7,786 bases of DNA, taken from positions 1-7,786 of the forward strand of contig JAQUAR010000010.1 of the NCBI GenBank assembly GCA_028687155.1, in the 5' to 3' direction. The notes under the pieces were generated by a model. The model was not told the DNA's origin, made no database searches, and saw only the letters and a program-made list of their open reading frames with translations. The DNA is from Methylacidiphilaceae bacterium (GTDB taxonomy: Bacteria; Verrucomicrobiota; Verrucomicrobiia; Methylacidiphilales; Methylacidiphilaceae). A program made the position numbers and the translations under genes. Position 1 is the first letter of the stretch. Every line of letters begins with the position of its first letter. Below are positions 1 through 5,607 of this stretch, piece by piece.

Positions 1-627
1 ATCGATAAAAATCTCGTTGACCGGCGTTCCCGGCCCGCCGCTCGGACGAGGCCAGGGGACCCGAACCTCCGTCCCCTCCTCGTCCCGGAGAACGAGACAA
101 TGGCGATCGATCTGCGCCACTCGAGCTTTGCAAAGGCCTGAGGGTGTTCGAATCACGAGCGGCTCGCCTGGATGGTAGACCCTGCCCCCGACGATCACCT
201 CTTGTCCCTCGAAGTATCCCCAAATCGGCAGGTAGGAAGCGAGGCTCGAAAGGGAGACCGGATGCTCCCCGCTCTGCGCCGACCCGGTTTCAAAAGCGCC
301 GCTCGCCGGCAACCCAAAGGCATCGACTCCCCCCGGAGGAGGGAGAGCGACGCTCGCCGTCAGCGGGGAAGAGGGCGGCGCAGGGAGGCTTTGCCGGCTG
401 CTTGGCGATCTCTCTCCGGGAAGATGGGCTTCCCCATCCGCCTGAGCGGCCGCATGGGTCACTTTGCCGATCTCCCATCCAGCTTTTCGGTTGGGGGAAA
501 AGAGCAAGAAGAGGAGAAGACCGATGAACCCCGAAAGAACGAGGGTGGTCGGAGATAGAGATAGCTTTCCTCTCTTGGCCGGAATCTGCTCCCCTTTCGT
601 CTCGTTCACGGGACCATTCGGGTTCAT
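1..627 (-). CDS. PilP/GspC-like inner-membrane protein, 3' end beyond the window
   Basis: Open from an ATG at 627 to the left edge (209 codons seen, no stop), so the C-terminus is missing. The start is well supported: GAGGAG lies 6 bases upstream, and the preceding gene stops 16 bases away. Residues 1-25 are polar, and a single membrane helix follows at about 26-44. A Pro/Ser/Ala-rich linker spans about 60-130. A beta-rich segment at about 137-192 (G-Y-F-E-G-Q-E-V...V-Y-H-P-G-E-P-L...V-R-V-P) has the alternating pattern of the small SH3-like domain of PilP and GspC. In those families this domain links the inner-membrane PilN/PilO or GspL/GspM complex to the outer-membrane secretin. Third place after PilN- and PilO-like genes agrees with pilMNOPQ order; a secretin gene might follow off-window. 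The family call rests on topology, pattern and position, not on strong sequence identity. Confidence 0.6.
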   Translation of the reverse strand, partial: MNPNGPVNETKGEQIPAKRGKLSLSPTTLVLSGFIGLLLFLLFSPNRKAGWEIGKVTHAAAQADGEAHLPGERSPSSRQSLPAPPSSPLTASVALPPPGGVDAFGLPASGAFETGSAQSGEHPVSLSSLASYLPIWGYFEGQEVIVGGRVYHPGEPLVIRTPSGLCKARVAQIDRHCLVLRDEEGTEVRVPWPRPSGGPGTPVNEIFID

Positions 628-643
628 CTCGATCTCCTCGTGG

Positions 644-1204
644 TCAGGGCCGCAAGCCGAGGTCGCCCGGCCGTGGGCTTAGGACCGATAGAGGGGGAGG
701 GGAAGACCCGGGGGAGGCGACGGTGCAAAGATCTGGGCGCGTGAGGCGACGGAAGGCGATCTCGGTTCGTAAGCTCCCAACCCGGGTACCGCGAGGGCAG
801 CCGACGGCAATTCGAGTCGGAGCCAAGTCGAGAAGCTCGCGGTCACAAAAGAGAAGAAACTCGACGGCCGCCTGCGAACGGCACTCGACTTCCATAAGGA
901 TTCCTTCCGGAGCTTGGCTCAGGCCTACTAGGCGAAAGTCATCCCGCCGGCGCTGGAAGCGGCTCACGGCATCGACCAGCCGCGCCTCGGCGGCGCCGGC
1001 GGTGTGCGTCTCCCATTGCGTCAAGCGCCATCGCGCCGCTGCGATCTCCTGCGAGTGCTGTTGCAAAAAGCCCTGAGCCGCCTCGCTCTGCTGCCAGAGC
1101 GCAGCTCGCTTCTTCGCCTCTGCCGGAATCGATTGGGCGACCCGGACAAGAACCATGCTGACCCCAAGACAGGCCCCCAGAAAGAGCAGCGTCTTGCGAC
1201 TCAT
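644..1204 (-). CDS. PilO/GspM-like pilus or secretion assembly protein
   Basis: 186 residues, close to the usual size of PilO and GspM. The ATG at 1204 overlaps the upstream stop as ATGA, with GGGAGG about 8 bases upstream; longer in-frame starts would lie inside the upstream gene. One N-terminal membrane helix spans about residues 5-22 (L-L-F-L-G-A-C-L-G-V-S-M-V-L-V). A helical, Gln/Ala/Arg-rich coiled-coil stretch covers about 28-88. An alpha/beta segment follows at about 90-153, with a strand (G-I-L-M-E-V-E-C), a helix (A-A-V-E-F-L-L-F-C-D-R-E-L-L) and a strand (R-T-E-I-A-F-R-R-L), as in the ferredoxin-like domain of PilO/GspM. The last 30 residues are Pro/Ser-rich. In known systems this protein pairs with PilN in the inner membrane to build the alignment complex. 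Fold and gene order support the call; no diagnostic motif exists. Confidence 0.65.
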   Translation of the reverse strand: MSRKTLLFLGACLGVSMVLVRVAQSIPAEAKKRAALWQQSEAAQGFLQQHSQEIAAARWRLTQWETHTAGAAEARLVDAVSRFQRRRDDFRLVGLSQAPEGILMEVECRSQAAVEFLLFCDRELLDLAPTRIAVGCPRGTRVGSLRTEIAFRRLTRPDLCTVASPGSSPPPLSVLSPRPGDLGLRP

Positions 1205-2199
1205 CGCAGATCCTCCCAGCGCAGCAGCGCGATCAGGGTTGCCCGGAGCGGCTCCGCTCCATGAGCGTCCCCGCTGTCCAAGGAGTAGGGTATCTTCAAT
1301 CCGGTCGGGTTGAGACGAATCTTTCGGCCCGTGCTCCTTTCGAATGCCATACCGACCATCGCCCCAAAGGTCGCCATGGCTCCCATTCCGTCGGTGTCGA
1401 AACTCCGAATTTGGATCCGCACGTGGCCCCCTTGCGTTGTGGAGGGGGCGCTGATCTCCAGCGCGTCGACGAGAAGCGAGGGTACGGCGGAGAAGGCCAC
1501 CGCGGCGACCATGGGTGCGAGCCGGGTTCGCGTCGCTAATTCTTTGTCGAGGAGATTCGCCCGGGAGAGGATCTCTTCTCCCTCGTGCCGCAAGCGAATC
1601 CACTGGGCTTCCTTGGCTCCGGCACGCCACCAGGCGGGAGTGGAGATCGCCGGCAGGGCCTGGACCGCCCAGTAAAGAAGGCTCGCTCCAACCATGGTCA
1701 AGCCTGCCCAGCGGCAGAGGCACTCGGTCGAGAAACCGCAGACTCCCGTCAGAACATGAGGAAGAGTTTGTGCCTTCGCTTTTCCGTTTGCGTCCGCGGG
1801 CGGTCCTTCCCGCCTTCTCAGGAGAAGGGGAGGGGTTCTTTTCCTGCTCTGAGTGGCTGCGTCGTGAGGAGAAGGGATCTCTTGACCCTGCATTCGGCCG
1901 GTTCGGGAAGCAGGGCGCTCGCCTGCTAAGTCCTTTGGCGACGGAAGCCTCGCTTCCTTTTCTCCGCCAACCTCCGGCAAAGCCGAAGCCGGAAGATCCG
2001 AGGAATCTCCCATGGACTGCGGAAGGCTTCGCGCCGGGTCTTGACTCAAACTCCCGACCGGTTTTTCTACCGGAAAATGATCCTGCAACGATTCGTCTAA
2101 GGCCGAAGCGGGCTTGCTTGGCTCGTCTCTCTCCTTGGGTTCGTCCCGTCCCAAGCGAACTCCCGCGATCGGCTCGGGAAGCATCCTCTGCTGGTTCAT
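1201..2199 (-). CDS. PilN-like bitopic membrane protein with long charged N-terminal tail
   Basis: 332 residues from the ATG at 2199; an in-frame ATG at 2217 would add six. I prefer 2199 because AAGGA lies 10 bases upstream and a mini-ORF with a strong ribosome site ends just before it; an in-frame TAG limits any further extension. Residues 1 to about 160 are hydrophilic, rich in Pro, Ser, Glu and Arg, and probably disordered. A membrane helix follows at about 164-184 (G-L-T-M-V-G-A-S-L-L-Y-W-A-V), then a short coiled coil (about 190-225) and a compact domain with V-P-S-L-L-V-D-A-L-E-I. That segment resembles the PilN pattern in which a helix ends with 'P..v.L..leI'. PilN normally pairs with PilO and binds cytoplasmic PilM through an INLLP-type N-terminal motif; here the start reads Q-Q-R-M-L-P-E-P. 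The tail is much longer than in ordinary PilN. It overlaps the next gene by four bases. Confidence 0.6.
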   Translation of the reverse strand: MNQQRMLPEPIAGVRLGRDEPKERDEPSKPASALDESLQDHFPVEKPVGSLSQDPARSLPQSMGDSSDLPASALPEVGGEKEARLPSPKDLAGERPASRTGRMQGQEIPSPHDAATQSRKRTPPLLLRRREGPPADANGKAKAQTLPHVLTGVCGFSTECLCRWAGLTMVGASLLYWAVQALPAISTPAWWRAGAKEAQWIRLRHEGEEILSRANLLDKELATRTRLAPMVAAVAFSAVPSLLVDALEISAPSTTQGGHVRIQIRSFDTDGMGAMATFGAMVGMAFERSTGRKIRLNPTGLKIPYSLDSGDAHGAEPLRATLIALLRWEDLR

Positions 2200-2206
2200 C
2201 GTTCCG

Positions 2207-2275
2207 CTATCCTTCATAGGACGTTTCGCCTACCTGTCTCCCAAGCGTTCTCCTACGGCTTGCCTCGAGGGTCAT
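2207..2275 (-). CDS. 22-residue mini-ORF, possible leader of the pilN-like gene
   Basis: ATG at 2275 with GAGGAG 5 bases upstream, the strongest ribosome site in this part of the window. It encodes 22 residues (M-T-L-E-A-S-R-R-R-T-L-G...E-T-S-Y-E-G) and stops with TAG at 2207, 7 bases before the preferred start of the pilN-like gene, and it overlaps the alternative start at 2217. It is basic, has no membrane segment, and I recognise no family. It could be a leader peptide that brings ribosomes to the weak downstream start by termination-reinitiation, a genuine microprotein, or the remnant of an older start region after a frameshift. Confidence 0.3.
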   Translation of the reverse strand: MTLEASRRRTLGRQVGETSYEG

Positions 2276-2280
2276 TCGTG

Positions 2281-2286
2281 CTCCTC
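2281..2286 (-). promoter_or_regulatory. Strong Shine-Dalgarno before the mini-ORF
   Basis: Reads GAGGAG on the minus strand, five bases before the ATG at 2275. It is notable because the pilN-like starts at 2217 and 2199 lack a site of this quality. Confidence 0.45.
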
Positions 2287-2290
2287 AGGT

Positions 2291-2301
2291 ACAAACTTTG
2301 T
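2291..2301. repeat. Perfect 11-base palindrome ACAAA-C-TTTGT
   Basis: Two exact 5-base arms around one central base, lying between the stop of the exported-protein gene (2314) and the strong ribosome site of the mini-ORF. An operator half-site pair or chance are both possible. The one-base centre makes an RNA hairpin unlikely, and there is no T-run, so I do not call a terminator. Confidence 0.2.
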
Positions 2302-2313
2302 GAGCCATGCAGG

Positions 2314-2733
2314 TTAGAGCCCGGGTGAAGGCGACCCTCGGGGAATTCGGGCGTTGCTGAGGGTCGCCCAGTAGACCCCTTCCTCGTAGAGCACGTTTCC
2401 CGTCGCCGGCACGAAAGGGGACTTGGGATCGGTCCGAAGTCCATCGACTACGTAGCGGGGAGGGAGCGATTGGACAAAGACCCGAGCCGAGCGGAGCTCG
2501 GTCCCTGCCGGCAGGAGCCGCCTGCCCCAAAGGCGGAGCGGCTCGGTAAGGACAAAGCCGTACCGGGAAGGCTGGACCCGAACCGGCTGGGAGGAGAGCA
2601 ACGGGTCGCTGGCGCGACACGGGACGTCAACCGCGCAGGCGGGTGCAAAAGCAAGGCGAGATCCGGATCCGCATCCGGCCTCGGCCAACGCAGCAGTCAG
2701 CAGGCAGAGAAGAGCGATTTGCGCCTTACCCAT
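2314..2733 (-). CDS. Small exported protein or lipoprotein, function unknown
   Basis: 139 residues from the ATG at 2733, with only a weak GGTGG site ahead. The start is chosen because it gives a clean signal sequence: M-G-K-A-Q, a hydrophobic core I-A-L-L-C-L-L-T-A-A-L-A, then E-A-G-C at 18-21. Cys21 could be a lipidated cysteine, though Glu at -3 is not a normal lipobox residue; cleavage after A-E-A by signal peptidase I is an alternative. Further Cys at 33 and 39 could form a disulfide. The rest, about 55-127, alternates strand-like and Pro/Gly turns (R-Y-G-F-V-L-T-E-P-L-R-L-W-G...V-Y-W-A-T-L-S-N-A-R-I), suggesting a small beta-rich periplasmic domain. I do not recognise the family. It sits before the PilN/O/P-like genes on the same strand, so a role in that machine is plausible. 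The same frame is open upstream to 3117, so a longer bitopic protein with a charged N-terminal tail cannot be excluded. Confidence 0.55.
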   Translation of the reverse strand: MGKAQIALLCLLTAALAEAGCGSGSRLAFAPACAVDVPCRASDPLLSSQPVRVQPSRYGFVLTEPLRLWGRRLLPAGTELRSARVFVQSLPPRYVVDGLRTDPKSPFVPATGNVLYEEGVYWATLSNARIPRGSPSPGL

Positions 2734-3117
2734 CGCGTAACCACCGATCGTATTAGGACGGGAGGGGAAGGCCGCCGCTACCCTATGCAAAAGGAGATGG
2801 CCCGCAAGAGAAACAAGGTAGAGCCGATCGATCACCGTCCGGCGCTCTGGGAAAGGGGAATGGCCAGCTTTTCGGAAGCCGTGACTCTTTTGGCTCTCTC
2901 TTTTTCGATCGCGGGGAAGTGGGGCGACCTTCTCTTTCTGCTTCTCTATCCTGCCTGGTGTGGTCTCTGGGAGGCGAAGCTCCGCTCCCGGCCCCTTCAC
3001 TGGCTCTTGGGGTGGCGTCTCGCCCTCTTCGGCCGTTTTTCGTTCGGTCGGTCGCTGGCGCGCGGCCTTCTCCGCGTGCTCTTCCCCTTCCTGCACGTCG
3101 GCTGGCGTCGGGTCACC
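2734..3117 (-). other. Open, charged minus frame without a supported start
   Basis: This stretch has no gene I can support. One minus frame is open throughout and continues in frame into the exported-protein gene at 2733. It encodes a Glu/Lys/Pro/Arg-rich sequence (for example V-Q-E-G-E-E-H-A-E-K-A-A-R), typical of a disordered tail. A GTG at 3096 is the first usable start but lacks a ribosome site. Immediately upstream the frame is closed by TAA at 3118-3120. Codons in this frame are rich in G at the first position, as in real genes. The region could be a linker of a broken gene, the N-terminal tail of the downstream protein, or non-coding. The opposite strand carries a codon-aligned hydrophobic frame, discussed in the findings. 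Confidence 0.3.
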
Positions 3118-3252
3118 TTATTTGACCTTTGCACCCGGTGCCGATGGACCGTTTGCGCTCCCCTCAAAAACTCCCCTCCGCGCCTCCCGCGGCAAAAGCC
3201 GGTGGGTTACCGGTAGGGCGCCGGCAACGAACAAGACTCTCGTTCTCGTCAC
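3118..3252 (-). CDS. Possible 44-residue ORF or broken gene 5' fragment
   Basis: GTG at 3252 to TAA at 3118. The N-terminus resembles a weak signal peptide (V-T-R-T-R-V-L-F-V-A-G-A-L-P-V), followed by a Gly/Ser/Pro/Lys end (G-S-A-N-G-P-S-A-P-G-A-K-V-K). No convincing ribosome site precedes it. It lies in the same frame as the gene upstream, which ends in TAA at 3274, and as the charged frame downstream. The composition runs smoothly across the TAA into that charged frame, so this may be the 5' part of one gene interrupted by a stop codon. It may equally be spurious. Confidence 0.2.
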   Translation of the reverse strand: MTRTRVLFVAGALPVTHRLLPREARRGVFEGSANGPSAPGAKVK

Positions 3253-3273
3253 GCAAATCGCGCGACAGATCTC

Positions 3274-4158
3274 TTAGGTGAGCACGTCGGCTTCCGCCGT
3301 CCCCACTTTCTGACGGACGGCGAGGATCTGTTCGATCAGGGAGACTTCCTTTTGCCGAGCTTCGCGGGCCTGGGTCAATTCGGCCTCGGAAAGCCGATAG
3401 AAGTCGGACTGGCTCCCGAGACGGCTCTCCGCTCGCATACGGGCCACATCCTGGACGAGCTGATGGCGCGCCCTCTCCAGATCCTCGATCTTCGCTTCCC
3501 GTTGAAGTAGGGCCTCGATTGTCCGGTTGTTCTCGATTCCGAGAGCAAGCGCCCGACCCTCGGTTTGCGCCAGCTTCTCCTCGAGAGCCCGCAACGCGGC
3601 TTCGACAGCATCCGCCTCGGGCGGCCATGGCGCGACACTGACGACCCGATCCCTCTCCAGCAGGGCCGCGGCTTCCCCCGGCATCCAATAAAGCCTCGGC
3701 GCCAGTCGGTGGATCGACTGCGCGGAATAGCCCGGGAGCTGCAGAATCCCGCCATCCTCGCGAAGCGTGACGAGCACGCGGACGGGAGGCGGCGGCTCGT
3801 GCTCCTTGGCGGTCGCCCGCTCGGCGCGAGAGCGCAATTGGAAAGCCGCCAGACCGAAGCCGGAAAGGAGGCAGAGTCCCGCCGCCAAGCTACCGAGTTG
3901 CTCCAAGGAGTAGGCGAGGGGGGCGTGGGGAGCGAAGAGACTGGCGCGGCCAAGCAGGAAGCTCCCCGCAAGCCAACCGCCGACCACCCAACTCGCCCTT
4001 GGGCTCCGTGCAAGGAGAGCTCCATGCGGCCACCAGCGGCCAACGACCAGAAACCGGAGAAAGATCAGGAGTCTGCCGGAGGGCATCGGCGGTGGCGGAA
4101 CCCCGCGCAGGGCAAAGAGCAGGCCCGCATACAGGATGAGCAGCAGGCCCGCCTCCAT
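3274..4158 (-). CDS. Membrane protein with C-terminal cytoplasmic coiled coil, function unknown
   Basis: 294 residues from the ATG at 4158, preceded by AAGGA at a 7-base spacing; a longer in-frame start at 4248 has no such site. Hydrophobic segments lie at about 3-18, 27-40, 56-74 and 84-107, so three or four membrane helices. A short beta-like domain follows at about 123-177 (V-R-V-L-V-T-L-R-E-D-G-G-I-L-Q-L-P...). From about 180 to 290 the sequence is strongly helical and charged (A-L-E-E-K-L-A-Q-T-E-G-R...E-D-L-E-R-A-R-H-Q-L-V-Q-D-V-A-R), a long coiled coil suited to oligomerisation or to binding a cytoplasmic partner. I do not recognise a family. It lies on the same strand as the PilN/O/P-like genes but is separated from them by the unclear region; its start faces the 59-residue plus-strand gene across 173 bases. 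Confidence 0.7.
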   Translation of the reverse strand: MEAGLLLILYAGLLFALRGVPPPPMPSGRLLIFLRFLVVGRWWPHGALLARSPRASWVVGGWLAGSFLLGRASLFAPHAPLAYSLEQLGSLAAGLCLLSGFGLAAFQLRSRAERATAKEHEPPPPVRVLVTLREDGGILQLPGYSAQSIHRLAPRLYWMPGEAAALLERDRVVSVAPWPPEADAVEAALRALEEKLAQTEGRALALGIENNRTIEALLQREAKIEDLERARHQLVQDVARMRAESRLGSQSDFYRLSEAELTQAREARQKEVSLIEQILAVRQKVGTAEADVLT

Positions 4159-4331
4159 CGCTCTTTCCTTGTTGTCTCTCCCTACTTGTGGCAAATCCAA
4201 TGCGCTTCCTGTGGGCCGCTTGCGCGGAGACATGCCCGCAAAGGCCATGGGAAAGCCCCAGCTTGGGGAGAAGCAGGGGAGGGAGCCGGAAGAAGAACTT
4301 CGACACTTCCTATCAGGGGATCAGAGAACGC
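4159..4331. promoter_or_regulatory. Divergent intergenic region with a small inverted repeat
   Basis: These 173 bases lie between the starts of the minus membrane/coiled-coil gene and the plus 59-residue gene, so promoters for both should lie here. I see no clear -35/-10 pair on either strand. The one structured element is CCCCA-GCT-TGGGG at 4256-4268, a small perfect stem that could be an operator or chance. A GTG at 4188 could extend the plus-strand gene through most of the region, but the extension is not protein-like. Confidence 0.3.
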
Positions 4332-4511
4332 ATGCGTCAAAAGATTGGACACTATATCGTCGACATCGCCACCGCCCTGCTCGTAGTGATCGCCCTCGAC
4401 CGATTCGCCCCCGATCCGATCCATTCCTGGCTTCTCAACGGCTGGAACATGACGGGTGACGCGATGGAGGCGGTGGTCCACTGGATCGGCCGCCTCTTTC
4501 ATTCTCGGTAA
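4332..4511 (+). CDS. 59-residue single-pass membrane protein, function unknown
   Basis: ATG at 4332 (M-R-Q-K-I-G-H-Y-I-V) to TAA at 4509-4511. A membrane helix spans about residues 8-23 (Y-I-V-D-I-A-T-A-L-L-V-V-I-A-L), and a second amphipathic helix about 38-56 (N-M-T-G-D-A-M-E-A-V-V-H-W-I-G-R-L-F). Only a weak purine stretch (AGAGAA) precedes the start; GTG at 4188 is an alternative that adds 48 residues of doubtful composition. It is one of only two genes on the plus strand here and converges on the sigma gene, with stops 10 bases apart. A short inverted repeat, TCTCG...CGAGA, spans the end at 4503-4517 but is too small to call a terminator. I do not recognise the family; small membrane regulators or pilus accessory proteins can look like this. 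Confidence 0.5.
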   Translation: MRQKIGHYIVDIATALLVVIALDRFAPDPIHSWLLNGWNMTGDAMEAVVHWIGRLFHSR

Positions 4512-4521
4512 GCGAGACGGC

Positions 4522-5607
4522 CTACCGCCTGGTCGCGCCATTTCTCCTCGGGGTCTGGGATGGCCGGGAACCCGGCACCTTGTCCGGTCTTGTTGCCGCG
4601 ATCAGTCTTTCATGCGCCATCGGCGCAAGGGCCACGAAGGCATCGGCGCCGCGGAAGGCGCGTTCGGCCTCCACCTGCCAGACTGGATAGTAGTAACGGA
4701 GCACCAGAAAGGGGCGCAGAGGAGCGGGACAGTCCCGAAGAATCTCCAGCCACTCCCGCGTCAGCTCTCTTCCTTCGGAGTGGTGCGGCACTTTCTTGCG
4801 ATCCGGAAAAATCTCGTGGAGGGTGCCCGTTTCTCCCTCAAAGTCGCTGTCCGGTCCGGAAGCGTCCAAGCTGAGTAATTGAAGCTCGCAGCAGGGGAGA
4901 TGCGTGTCGCCATCGGCGGAACATGCCTCATCCTTCCGCGCCTTCCGCTGGCTGTGAGCCGTGAGCGACACCACCCGCGACCGGAGCGCTCCCGCAGCAA
5001 TCTCATTGCGAACCCAATACGCGGCATAGAGGGGGAAGGAGCTGTCCCGCATCGGATCAAACCGCTCCAAGGCGCGGTAAAGGCCGATGATCCCGTCGCT
5101 ACGCATCGCATCCCGGATCTCGGGATTCCGTTGGTCGGAGACGATCCGGTGGACGATCGGCAGGCCCGCTACCAGGAGAGGCTCCGCCGTCGCGGCGAGG
5201 GCGGCGTGAGAGCACCGCCACGACGCGCCTGCGGGAGATTGGTCTTTCTCGGCTGTCTCACGCAGTCCATTCCACCAGAATATGTTGAGCCGAAAACTAT
5301 CGAGCGCGGCGAGCACGGCCTCCGGACAGAGGAATCGCTGCGAACGCAGACGGGCAATGAGTCCGACCACCTCCGCCGCATTGACCCGCCGCTGCCGGCT
5401 CGGCTCGTGCATCGCCAGCAGACGTCCCGCCAAGTTCTCCCGAACGGCAGGAACCGCCAGGAGCGAACGCTTTTCGGAACGCAAGGCGGCTTGATAAGAG
5501 GCAATGCCTTTCGCCCAATCGATGGCACTTCTCTCCGATTCTCTGGTTTTCGCCGAATCCTCCGCCGCGAACTTCATCGAAGTCTTTCTTAGGACAGCCG
5601 AGCTCAT
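4522..5607 (-). CDS. Sigma-70 family RNA polymerase sigma factor with diverged region 4
   Basis: 361 residues from the ATG at 5607, which overlaps the upstream stop as ATGA; the Met at residue 11 is an alternative. Residues 143-216 match sigma region 2, including core-binding and -10 recognition parts: I-V-H-R-I-V, then R-S-D-G-I-I-G-L-Y-R-A-L-E-R-F-D-P, then F-P-L-Y-A-A-Y-W-V-R-N-E-I. These are the hallmarks of 'dLiqeG..GL.rAverFDp' and 'FstYA.wwIr.eI'. L-S-L-D-A-S at 245-250 recalls the 'SLD' element that opens the segment before region 4. Residues 282-340 have the length and helical look of region 4 (E-W-L-E-I-L-R-D-C-P-A-P-L-R-P-F-L-V-L-R-Y), but the expected -35 recognition helix is replaced by an atypical W-Q-V-E-A-E-R-A-F-R-G stretch. 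About 140 residues precede region 2 and match nothing I know. It directs core polymerase to a promoter class that I cannot infer. The 399-residue gene upstream is translationally coupled to it. Confidence 0.85.
   Translation of the reverse strand: MSSAVLRKTSMKFAAEDSAKTRESERSAIDWAKGIASYQAALRSEKRSLLAVPAVRENLAGRLLAMHEPSRQRRVNAAEVVGLIARLRSQRFLCPEAVLAALDSFRLNIFWWNGLRETAEKDQSPAGASWRCSHAALAATAEPLLVAGLPIVHRIVSDQRNPEIRDAMRSDGIIGLYRALERFDPMRDSSFPLYAAYWVRNEIAAGALRSRVVSLTAHSQRKARKDEACSADGDTHLPCCELQLLSLDASGPDSDFEGETGTLHEIFPDRKKVPHHSEGRELTREWLEILRDCPAPLRPFLVLRYYYPVWQVEAERAFRGADAFVALAPMAHERLIAATRPDKVPGSRPSQTPRRNGATRR

Noticed and set aside
172..558. Plus-strand frames in the first 700 bases
   Set aside because: They are Arg/Pro/Ser-rich shadows of the PilP/GspC-like minus gene, which is open to the window edge and has a perfect ribosome site.
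1515..2219. Long plus-strand open frame
   Set aside because: It lies opposite the PilN-like gene, has a Ser/Arg/Pro-rich composition without domains, and lacks a ribosome site; the minus gene has topology, coupling and neighbours that fit.
2314..2733. Conjugation (TraV- or VirB7-like) lipoprotein
   Set aside because: The size and possible lipid-anchored cysteine are compatible, but no diagnostic motif is present and no other conjugation gene is visible.
3164..3688. Minus-strand frame of 174 codons rich in Gly, Arg and Ser
   Set aside because: Most of it overlaps the coiled-coil region of the membrane protein in another frame and shows the low-complexity composition of an out-of-frame read.
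4503..4517. Bidirectional terminator between the convergent genes
   Set aside because: The TCTCG/CGAGA stem is only five pairs and has no T-run on either side.
4879..5592. Plus-strand open frame of 237 codons
   Set aside because: It lies opposite the sigma factor, whose region 2 motifs are unmistakable on the minus strand.
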